A stretch of 64,000 bases of DNA from Andrena cerasifolii (taxonomy: Eukaryota; Arthropoda; Insecta; Hymenoptera; Andrenidae), in assembly GCF_050908995.1 (NCBI RefSeq), contig NC_135118.1:4650001-4714000 (forward strand), given 5' to 3'. The stretch's first letter is position 1; the number at the start of each line of letters is the position of its first letter. The notes under the pieces were generated by a model. That model saw only the letters and a program-made list of their open reading frames with translations. It ran no database searches and was not told the DNA's origin. Shown one piece after another: positions 22,720-33,176 of the stretch. The position numbers and the translations under genes were made by a program.

Positions 22720-24000
22720 TCTCTAAACAGTATCGTCACACCTCGTGCTCCCCTGATTTTGTAACCACCTCCTTCAAAACCCACCGTCTATCAACGCAGA
22801 CAATTGAATCGTCCGCACCGGGGTGACATCGTCCTCGAGCTCTCGCCGAGCTCCGCTGGCCGGTAAATCCCGGAACCAGCCCCGGTCTAATTACGCCCGC
22901 GTTATTAATATTCTGGGCGAGCTGGCGCGGCCTAATTGCGCGCCGAAATTATCGCGCGGGTGTCCGGCAGCCATGAGACCCGAGGTCTGCGACCGTGAGC
23001 CCGACGGGCACCATTATTTCGAGGCCGGCAGACGCGTCTGGGCCGGACTTAAATGGGCTTGGACAATCGGCGGCCCATTAGCCCGCAGTCCGCGCCATTA
23101 AAATCAGACACCCTCGGCCCGTTGGCCGGCGTAATGCTAAACTCGTTACCAAAATTTTCGGAGCTGACGTGCTCAGCGGGCCGTGAGGAAGAGCCACGAG
23201 AAAGGGGGCGAGGAGAGGAGGGAACAGCCGGCCAAGTGGACATCAATGAGACCGGGGGAATCGAGAATTACGAGCAGAGTTGACGAGCTTCCTCAACCCC
23301 CCAGCTCCCCCACTCTGGGCAATTTGATTAAGCGACGGTAAGACGGCTTTTCGACGGCGAGCAGGTAATCGCGAGGGTGGCGAGTCATTTTTGGGGGTGG
23401 CAGTTGGTGGTTGTGAAGCAAGTACTTGGATGTTGAGAAATAGTCTTCGTGGTAAGGGGGGTGGGAGGAGGGGAGCAACGACACCACTTGCCTTGAAGCA
23501 AGAGGACCAGGTTTTCTCTGGAAGCTTATTCGCACCGGGACGCGGGTTCATCAAGCAATATGGCATCCGACAGGCGAGCGAAGCCCGCGTGGGTGGAGGG
23601 GTGGGAGAAGTGGGAAACTCGGGGAGGCCTGAAAAGAGACGGGGGGAGGGAGCGTGTGTAGCGGGTAGAGGAGCATTACGGACATTAGATTGGGACACGA
23701 GTGCAATAAACCTATCTGTATAATCTGCCCTGGAGGAATTAACAGCCCTCTGAAGGTAGCCACTAACGAAGTAATTCACTGGATGAGCATTGGAGGGGGG
23801 GGAGGGCGGAGGGGGTGAAAGGAGCGAGGGGTAGGGACCTGCGGGGGTGCAAAGACTCGGCCTCGGTGTATATAGGACGCTCCAAAATTGAGATTTAGAT
23901 CGAATCACGGCAGACCGAGCACCCCGCTTACGAGAATTCGTAATGGATGGTGAACGATTCTTTGGGACGAGGGGGGAGGAGGCCAGCTGCAACTGAATTT
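22720..24000. other. Large GC-rich, purine-skewed block
   Basis: From about 22820 the sequence is very GC- and CpG-rich with TAATTACGCCC and TTATTAATATTCTGGGCG words. From about 23170 to 23870 the plus strand is rich in G and A runs. The longest open frame of the window (23243-23992 minus, 249 codons) lies here. Its product is rich in P, S and R with no domain, and a second frame overlaps it. It is not accepted as a gene. Confidence 0.4.
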
Positions 24001-24989
24001 TGGAAACAGATAAATCGTTTCTGATGAGTTTCAGTTATCAAGCACCTATCAGCAAATTGAAGCGGGACCATCGTCTTCTTTCTGATAAATTCTGTAATGG
24101 TATGTGAAAGGTCTGAAGACAACCAGCTGAAATTCAAGGCAATTTGTTGTGGAAAAATATGGTATATAACACTGTTTAGCCTACCTAAAATTTACACACG
24201 GCAAAGATTTTTTTTCATAAAAAAATGGACACTCGAGGGGTTAGTGTCGAGTTTTATTTAGCTGCAGTTTGAAAATTCTTCGGTGTCCAGGGATTGAAGT
24301 ATACCTACCTAAACAGTTATTGATACTAGTCTGTGCCAAAGGTGGCCCACCACGCGCCGTTTGGAAGGCAGTGTAGCTGGATTCGTAGTCGAACGAGAAA
24401 TAGAGGAGGTCAGGTAGATATAATAGCCACGGGGAGCTGGAAATGTGGGTAATTGCTGACTTAGGGCCTGCCATTTTCCTCATACAAGTTAGAACCGCGA
24501 AACCCCCTGGCGGGCCGCAATTTATTTATGTCGATAGTTTCTTGATTTGTCGACTCCTGCCCGCTTATTTATATCCTCCCGAGGCACTCGTAGACACATT
24601 TTGCCCCGGGAACATGTTACGCGATCGCCTAACTCGCCTTCGAGTTTCACCCTCCTGTTATGGGGAGTTTTTCCTTCCGAGCAAGGAGAACCGTGAATCG
24701 AGTTGTCGATAATGGCAGCTTTCTTGGTTACGTCAGAAATCAGATCTTCGGCTCACCTGCCCCAGGAGCTGCGTTCCAGCTGGTCGGAAAAGTTGATTTT
24801 ACATCGTGCAAAAGACGCGTACAGGGTGTTTTTAAAAAGGGACTCGGGGCTTGGGGTAGATAGTACTCACGAAGCTGAGTAACAAATAGTTAATAAACAT
24901 GGGGCTAAAAATGGAACCTTTCAGACATGCACCTAGTTTGGCTTCGGTAGTGCAAGCGATAGTGTTTGCTTTCATTTATCGTGTCTGTG
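24001..24989. other. Mixed non-coding spacer
   Basis: No repeat ends, no domain in the short frames at 24241-24863. A small partly repeated CACTCGAGG / GTGTCGAG segment sits near 24228. Confidence 0.35.
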
Positions 24990-24991
24990 TA

Positions 24992-25184
24992 TAGTCAACC
25001 CTCCTATAAGGTGGTTAATTCGTACGGCGTTATATGGAAGCCGCGTTATAAGAAACTCGTAATTACGTAGTACACATCATATTAATTCGTACCGCGTTAT
25101 TTGGAAACCGCGTTGGAGAGAACCGCGTTATAGGAGGACTGTCGCAATTTTTGCTCCGCGTTATGAGAGTAGGAGGTTTTACTG
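24992..25184. mobile_element. pogo/Tigger-like MITE with TA duplication
   Basis: TA lies at 24990-24991 and 25185-25186. The right end, inverted, reads CAGTAAAACCTCCTA and then ATAACGCGG. The left end reads TAGTCAACCCTCCTATAAGG. Ends of the form CAGTNNAACCTC followed by ATAACG are typical of pogo/Tigger elements. The interior repeats ACCGCGTTAT-like words at 25031, 25091 and 25124. Non-coding. Confidence 0.6.
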
Positions 25185-25186
25185 TA

Positions 25187-25730
25187 TAAACTAAGTAATT
25201 CATTATTACTCTGATAATTAGAGGAAGTATCCCATCCGTTCTTCACATATTGCTAGGCAAACTTAACATCAAAGTTCTATCTTATATTGCTTTAGTGCGC
25301 GAATATTGGTTCGCACAGTTTGTAGATTAGTCTGACATGCACTCTGTGGGTATATTTGAAGAACACAGTTTATTCTACACTGACGAATGATGTAGAACGA
25401 AGCAATAATTAGTAAATTAAAAATGCCTATCAAGCGATTAAAAAAATCTGGAATTTTTTAATGAGGACAAGGAAATGGAACAAGGACACATACATGTATG
25501 TAGGGTATGTAACCACCCAAGTAAGAAGTTTCCATTAAAAATCGTTTATAACTTTAACAGGGTTGATTCTTCACCTATGCCAATTGACACTTCGAACCGA
25601 AATTCCGGCAAGCCGAATTTCCATCCTTCGCACAGTTTTGACGATCGATGTTAGTTTTCCACGTGGATATTTCCTGGATAGTATCGAAAGTATTGCCCGA
25701 GACTCTCGGGCCGAGAGCCAGGAATGTTTA
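25187..25730. other. Plain non-coding spacer
   Basis: No structure seen beyond a short CATGTATGTAGGGTATG stretch. Confidence 0.35.
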
Positions 25731-25842
25731 AGGTCTGCGCACACATATCCGTTCCGCGAGAGGGGCGTAGAGTGTCTCTTCTTCTTACCACTGGCCCGAC
25801 GGACACGGAACTGACACGGAACGGATATGTGTGCGCAGAGCT
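25731..25842. mobile_element. 112-bp MITE with TTA duplication (PIF/Harbinger-like)
   Basis: TTA lies at 25728-25730 and 25843-25845. The left arm AGGTCTGCGCACACATATCC pairs with GGATATGTGTGCGCAGAGCT, and pairing continues through GTTCCG. The interior is GC-rich and non-coding. Confidence 0.65.
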
Positions 25843-25845
25843 TTA

Positions 25846-28800
25846 TTCCGAAGTCAAGAGTTCGGAATTCACAGCGATCCTTCGCTCGCTGAGCAGTCGA
25901 GTCTCCGACGAGTCATTTACTAATCTCAATTTCTACATTTTCTATAAAGCACAAGAATTTAAATTTTCACATTTTCTACAAAGCACACAAAAGTTTTCGT
26001 CAGCCTCGACATGTGTTCGAAATGCCGGGCGAGCTGAATAAAACTTCCCCGCCAGGAGTGGACACTCTGGAAGGCTTGATCGACTTGAAACGATATTTCC
26101 TTGAACCTTGAACCAAAGTGCTAAGCATTTTTTATTCAACCTAGTGAGTACTATCCACTGAAAACATTTCCTGAAACATCTTACGTGCCTCCGAAGGAAC
26201 ATCGGAGTAGATGTCTCCAAACTGATACACACCCCTGTACCTAATCCGACCAGTTAAGCCACGTACCCCGATGGCTGACGATGATCTACCAATTTTTCCA
26301 GCTCGACACGCGCGCGACGTCGAAATAGACCGAAAGGTCCCCCGTCATCGTGGTTATTAGTCTCGGCGAAGGGGTTATGAGGCACGGTCGGCTATCAGTT
26401 ACACAAGGAATTAGGCACGTCAACACACGCCGAGCTAATTGATTATTGCGACACGGGACAGGAGCAAAGCGCCGCCAACCGCAGGGGCCATCAGTCATCT
26501 CGCCAAAAAGACGAGGCCTGGTTGGATCTGAACTTCTCCGACGGGCGAGATAACGTTGCCAAGCACGTGTCTCGAGATTATACCCTTCGGAAGACGTTCG
26601 TCATTTATCTTCCTGCCTTCCTGGAGAGACGATGCGTGTAACGCGCAACAGATATGACTTTACGAGTGTCTGGGCTGTTCAGCCACCGCGCGCGACCTTA
26701 CCGTCGTTTTAGAGATACTCTAAAGCCCGGGTCTGTCCAGTTGTGAGGACTTTGATAAGCTTTCTTGCGAATTTCTTGGACAAGTCGCGAGCAAGTAGGT
26801 ACGATGTTTCGAGGCAGTTTCCGACTGTCTTCAGATTGAAATAGGTTCGTCAATTTTGAAAGTACCCAAACCATTCGGCTTGGAAAGCATTATCCAGAAA
26901 TCAAGAATCTCGAAACTTTCAGGACCTTAAGGGGGGTTTGCGCCTTGTTTGGCCGGAAAATAGGTAATTCTTTGTGAATTTTCTCTACAAAAACGGTTCG
27001 ACAAATTAATTTGAGGTTTGGCAGGCTGTTTTATATGTATCTTGAACTGTTGTTCTGAATTTTTGTGTGACAGTGAAAAGAACACATGGCAGATACAAAA
27101 AGAGCGTTGAAAAATAATCGGGTGGTCCTGGCGTTGACGAAAAGTACTGTAAGGTTTATCCGAAACACGAAAAAGAAAAGAGATTCTTAATCTATATGAA
27201 TGTGGATATCGATGGTAGTAGATTTATTAATAAATATAAAAAAAATGTTAAAATGGCAGCCTTTTGAAGAAGGCGAAGCGTCCTGATTTGATTCTGTAAC
27301 AAGTTTTGCCGCAAAATCGGGAAAACTTTTTTAAATAAAAAAGTAACGGTAACAGATACTGCAATATATCAAGGCTATGTATAAATACAAGCTATGTTTT
27401 ATGACGTCAAATATAATTACTCTGTATAAAATACGGTATGTACATAATGAAGTCATGACTCGGCCAGCTTGCACGGATAGTATGCGACGCGTCCGCCAGG
27501 CGGCAACCAGGCCAAGCGCTTCTCGCGCTTCTGCTATGCTTCGTTAAATTTCACAATGCACAATAATGAATAACTCCCTATTATATCATAAATTTATATA
27601 TTTTTTAACATTTCTCATAGTTTTTCATTAAAAATGAGGTATTTATTTCATAAAAAAAAGACACTACATTTTTTGTACTTGCTACCTCCAACCTACTTGA
27701 CCTCCTCCAAATTGAAAACAGTCATCGGTTTCGGTGTTTTCATCCCCAAATTAGACTAGTCTAGTTTTTCCAACTGAGTTAAAAATCTATGCACTAGAGG
27801 GTTAAAGTAAATAGAACGGAGATTATAATGTAACAAAAATAATTGACTTACCGTTTTTAAATACATATTTATTGCAAGTCTTTTTAATAGACAAAATTGA
27901 TCCACACAGCATGTGGACGATTTCACAGCTCTAAACCAAAGACTTGTGCTCCCCCACTCATTTCTATCAACGACCTAACTGTTACAATACAATGGTTTCC
28001 TTTTTTGGTATTTTCATCAAATGTCTAGTATTTTTCTATTATCCTTTTTCACGATACCCCATCTACCTCGCTAACCCATTATGCCGCCCCTTCCCCTACC
28101 TAGAAACTTGTCTGCAAAGCAGGTGATATCCATCATCTCAGAAGGTACAAATCACAGCCGCCATGTTTAGTCCCCCAAAAAAAAATGCACAGCTAACTAT
28201 CCAACCTCAAAAGTAGGTACCGAAACAATGCCCCCACTTCTGTAGATAGGAGCCACAGTTCGCGCGAGCGCTCATGAAGGGACAAGAATCGAGAGCCTGC
28301 CGATGTGTTTCATTCCTCCCCGGTTTCCAGGCCAAGTATCGAAGTCTGGAGCAAAAAGAAGCATGTCGAAAGGACGAAGGGGGTACGGGCGACTTGGCCC
28401 AACCACGATCCCACCGATTCAATTTAAATTTCACCGAGTTTATAGCCCCGTTCGGCTCGCTCTTATTCAGTATAATTAATTTTTCAATCGGGAAATGAAG
28501 AAGCCTTTTACGAGCCGGTGGATTAGCGGCTGGGTCTTGGTTACGTCACTTCCGAGGCGGCCGATGGAAGCCGAGGCTAGGTGTCCGGAGAAGGAGCCTC
28601 AGCTTCGCATAAGTTTACGACCAGAGGCGACGGTTTGCTCTTATTGGAGGATCCTTCTCTGTACGCGGCTCGTAACACTTCAGCTTTACAAATCGCGATA
28701 AAGGCGGACGTTACGCCTCTCGGCATTGTGGAGATCGGTTTTACGGGGACCCACGATGCTTTACGAGCTCGAGGAATTCTGCCTGGGAACGAATAAACTA

Positions 28801-29455
28801 AGGATATGAAGATATTACGAGCCAAGGCTGGACGGCGATGTTCCCTCTGCTGGATTCTGGGCGACGATGCGCGACACGATCTTACTTTCGGAGTGACATC
28901 GATGATTTGGGTGGTGGGCTCGAGAACATTGCCTGTGGGGCCGCTTTGGTAACGCTTTGGTTTTAGAATATTTGCACGGGCGACACTCGCGTGACTCGTC
29001 AGAGGTAGGTATTTTGGGTATGTTCATTTGATAGAGACTGTATTAGCTCGATGAAGATGGACAAGGATGGAAAGTGTATGATTATGTCAGGGTGTAATAC
29101 TTCTTGCTTTGTGAATCACTAGAGTGTTTTGTGTGCAGAGGCACTTGTGCATAAGGGACATTCCACAAGTGACAATCATTACTTTTGATGAAACTTGGAT
29201 ATTCAGTAACATTAAACAATTTTTCACGTGCACTTTTTCGGAACACACTCATATTTGGATGGTAAAAATAACCCTCACAGTTGAGGGTGTAATGCATGTT
29301 TAATACAGTATCTTGAAAATTAATCATTGGGTATAAGAGAGAAGCTTAAGTACGAATATTTGATTTTCAACTGTGAAGTCAGGTACGTACCTACGCAGGT
29401 ATCAGAAAATTCCATTTGTTTAAACCATATATTAAAAATTAGCATGTAAGATAAA
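25846..29455. other. Mostly featureless intergenic DNA with GC-rich blocks (26240-26760, 28240-29000)
   Basis: A lone TTAA-type end (TTAAGGGGGGTTTGCGCC) lies at 26928, but I find no inverted partner. The sequence around 26950-27800 is AT-rich and plain. The GC-rich blocks contain overlapping short frames (28207-29027) with no domain. No RNA gene or promoter is supported. Confidence 0.35.
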
Positions 29456-29458
29456 GTA

Positions 29459-29812
29459 AGGGGGAAAGAAGAGATTGTCACGAAATAGCTTTATCAAGAA
29501 AATAAAGTTTTAATAAGTAAAGAAACAAGGTTCAATGAATTTAATTTTCTTATTAAATAATTTCATGTTTCACCTTGTTTTACAGAAGCTTATGTTTAGA
29601 CAAAGAGTGGAGACATTCCGTATTTTGCTCCAGTGCAGAGTAGACATTTCTTGTTTTCAACCAGTGTACCAAATCGTTCACTTTATCTTACGAGGGTATT
29701 TGAACTTTATAACCCTTTGTGATTCGACAATTCTGTAGTCCCACTTGCCACCAACAAAATATTCCATAAATCGCAAAATCACTAAAAATGGACATTCCCT
29801 ATTTTACCCCCT
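29459..29812. mobile_element. TA-flanked GGGGG-terminus element, about 354 bp
   Basis: TA lies at 29457-29458 and 29813-29814. The left end AGGGGGAAAGAAGAGA and the right end, inverted, AGGGGGTAAAATAGGGA are imperfect terminal repeats. A similar word (GACATTCCGTATTTTGCTCC, near 29612) recurs inside, as in the other GGGG-terminus elements. Non-coding. Confidence 0.45.
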
Positions 29813-29814
29813 TA

Positions 29815-32120
29815 CCCTTCGTATGTAATCTGCAGGTGAAGACATGAAATATTGATATTTTTGAATTCTGAATTTGTGTACAGTGGGTGGTTAAATTATT
29901 ATACTCAAACAAAAAGGTTTGAGATTTTGTAAGATTAAGCGATGAAATAGCTGTATCTTCGTGAAGAATGGTTGCAAAAATATTTAAAAAAAGGACTCAA
30001 ATTTGTTTTCATCTATTATGATGCTGTTTTATCAAGATGAAATGCAGGAACAAAGTTTCAGAAATTTTTGCCTAGTTTGAACGTATGCACGGGTCAAAAA
30101 AAAATCCTGTAAATCCGACGAAGAAGTCTTATAGAGTAAACATTTCTCTTTAATTTATTTTTATTTTTTTTGGTTTTGTTATATGATTTTTATTGACCGA
30201 GTTATTTGCGATCAAAGCAAAAAGGTACTTTTCACTTCGAATACCTATAACTTGCGAACTCATGATCGTAGACAAATTTTCAAGACTGGTTTGGGAAGCT
30301 AAGAAAGTTTCCTTTGAGAACATTTAGTTGCCAATTTAAGATTTTCTTAATCGTATCAAATCCATTTTAAAATGATCCGAAAATTCGACGAAAATGTTTC
30401 GACTTTAATATAATTTGGCCACCCTCTGTAGCTACCTATTGCTATAAAAGTGATTGTATTTCAAATATACCCGCATTATATGCGCGATGAAGACCGTGAT
30501 GGTAGTGAAAATTGTAATCTAATGACGTTTTCAATTAATGTCGTCAGTTGATCCTAAAATGGCCAAAAAGTAATATCACAAATCAATCTGCTTTCGTTTA
30601 TTTAGCCCCATAACGATTTTAGCTTAGTTCAATATTTGTGGTGATTTTAAACATCTCCGTAGTTTGGATTTCATGAGCTTTACATTCCTTGGCTTTGTAC
30701 GATCTACCTATGGCTATCCATAAATCCACAAATAAGAAAACAATATAGATGATTTTCTGCGGGTTACAATTATCAATCAAAGATTCTTTATCGATAAGTC
30801 ATGATAATCACTGTGGCAAATGAATTACAGTATACCAGAAATAATCTGTTTTACCGAAACTAAATTAATATTTTACCACACCAGCAAAATCTTGTCCTAG
30901 AAGTTGTCCTAAAAGGATTAAGTTCAATTTCGAAGATCGTGACATTTATACATATAATCGCTATTACCCCATTGCTAATCCTTTATGTCATAAGAGATAA
31001 AATTGACATCTGCAATTTCGCTAGTTTCTAACATAACATAATCATTTACACATTATAAAAAGTAATTAATAATTAAACAAAGAAAAGTAAGTAGGTAATA
31101 GGTGGGATCAGTCAAAACCCCAAAAGCCCTCCCGGAGTTAAGTTTTCTACAGGCAATCAAGTATGCTTGTCAATTATGATTGACTATCACCTATACATCA
31201 AACATGAATTGGACAGAGCCTTCAAACTGTAGTACAAACACTGCAATAGTGTTCATAGCATCTGCGTCATTATAGCACAAACCCCTTGCTTTGTAATCAT
31301 TTTAGCATCAACCAATTGATGAAGAACCCTCGATTAGAGAAGAAACAGGTTTTTGACAAGAGTCGCATAAAAAGCGTCTCAAGTTCTCCCATGAAAATCT
31401 TTTACGATCCATAAAAGCTACTTGTTACACCTCGAAGGCAGGCTGCAAAACTCTTTCAACATGACACCTTATAAATAAACTAAATGTTGTCAAGCATAGA
31501 CAACTGTCGGCACAATTGCAAAAGCATTTAGCTTGACGTCGTGAAATCAAGTATCGTTACGAATATTATTGCCAGCACAGGGTTTGCAATTCAGCCTACT
31601 GTGATTTTCAAGAACAGAAGAAAACAATTAGTCCTTATCGACTCTGTAATCGATTACGCAAAAACTGCTCCGTTTCGAATGTGAATTGAAAATGGATGCA
31701 GACCTAATTGATTATTATACAATTGAGGGCTCGGATGCAATAGGTAGCGCTCGAAAATGGGAAAAATTATTGTCCAAATGCTAAGAAGTATTGGAGAATT
31801 AAATGTTGCTAAACTGTATTTTAAAAAATGTAGTGTTGCAAAGCTCGTCACGACACACATTTTTTCTATTTACAGTTTGTTTATCAAATCATCACTATTC
31901 GAGCTAAAAATTATAAACAAAAAATTTCATCGTCCAAATTATTTCGTTACTAAATAGAACGATGTGGTTTAACACTTTTTAAAGGGTTATTAAAACGCCA
32001 ATGTTTATTTCTTTATTATAGTGGAGGACGAAAGCACTGCAAAATTGTAATAATATGTTCAATCGTTGTCCGTCCGCGTTTAAGACATCTCAAAAGTGTC
32101 CCTTCCATCTTCTATATAAC
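29815..32120. other. Long AT-rich stretch without recognisable features
   Basis: I see no paired repeats, open frames above 70 codons or RNA genes. Segments near 30240-30290 (CTATAACTTGCGAACTCATG) resemble the generic words found in decayed elements but lack ends. Confidence 0.4.
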
Positions 32121-33176
32121 AAAGGGTGTAGCAGGGTAAGCATGGGCAAACGGCCCTCATGCCGATTCTTGGAGTTGTTATTTTTTAAACAATGCTCCTT
32201 GCCTGAAACACCATTATGTAAAGTTTTAAATCGCTACCCCCCTGTTTAAGGATAATACGGGGGTAAACGCCCTTAACGTTATTATTTTTTTTTCTCGGTT
32301 ACTACTTAAGGGGTTATACCTAGTCAGGCGGCCGAAAAGAGGCGAATATTTGTGATTTTTTTTTTGAAGAAGCGGAAGCGTATAATTTTACAGAACTACT
32401 TGCGTTTAAAAGAGCAACATTTAAAGAACATTTGGTAATTTTTTCGTAGAAAAATATTTAAGTTTATAATAAAATAACAAGCGACATCCAAGAAGCATTT
32501 TTAAAAATTTGGTTTTGCGGTGAGCACTGCCATTCGGAACTAGATTATCTAAAATCAAAAAAAAAAAAGATTTCGTTAGTATATTAATGTATCCTCAGGT
32601 TGACGGAGAGAATTTTCCGAAATATTAAGTTAAAACAAAATGGCGGCTATTTAAATTTGAAATCCTGATTTTTTTCGCATAATTTTTGCAGGAAAAAATT
32701 TTGCTCGTCACAAAACTTCACCTATTTATAATATATTGATCTTCATTAAATTATTTAACTATGTTCCACCATCTCGACTATCTTCAGGTTTTTATATATA
32801 ATAACTCGATAATAGGGCATTATTCTTAATTTTTTTGGAGGTGGTCACTCAAAGGGTTGTTTCCATAAACCACCCCCAAAAAATTAATTTTTTTTCCACC
32901 CTTAGTAATTGATTTATAATTTTTAGAAAAATATATGAAGTGCAGTTAGTATGTAACTATTTTTCGTTTTTCTTTTCATTTAAATATCTTAAGTAGTAAC
33001 CGAGAAAAAAAATAATAACGTTAACGGCGTTTACCCCGGTATTATCCTTAAACAGGGGGGTAGCGATCTGAAACTTTACATAATGGTGTTTCAGGCAAGG
33101 AACATTGTTTAAAAAATAACAACCCCAAGAATCGGCATAAGGGTCGTTTGCCCATGCTTACCCTGCTAGACCCTTT
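32121..33176. mobile_element. Inverted-repeat element with ~185-bp arms, 1056 bp
   Basis: The left arm (32121-32308) starts AAAGGGTGTAGCAGGGTAAG and the right arm (32990-33176) is its inverse, ending CTTACCCTGCTAGACCCTTT. Arms share CCGATTCTTGG, CAATGCTCCTTGCCTGAAAC, TTTAAGGATAATAC and TTTTTCTCGGTTACTACTTAA in order, with scattered substitutions. Both arms therefore encode near-identical short peptides (frames 32055-32249 plus and 33048-33248 minus), which is a by-product. The 680-bp centre is AT-rich and begins with a TTAAGGGGTTATACCTAG end like those of family A. No target duplication is clear. Confidence 0.65.
32826..32892. repeat. Hairpin inside the 32121-33176 element
   Basis: TTAATTTTTTTGGAGGTGGT pairs with ACCACCCCCAAAAAATTAA across a loop of about 25 bases. 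Confidence 0.5.

Noticed and set aside
23243..23992. 249-codon minus-strand frame, longest in the window
   Set aside because: The product is a proline/serine/arginine-rich string without any domain, lies in purine-skewed GC-rich DNA where stops are rare, and is overlapped by other open frames. No exon borders are evident.
26928..27800. TTAA element starting at 26928
   Set aside because: The left end looks right (TTAAGGGGGG) but no inverted right end was found downstream.
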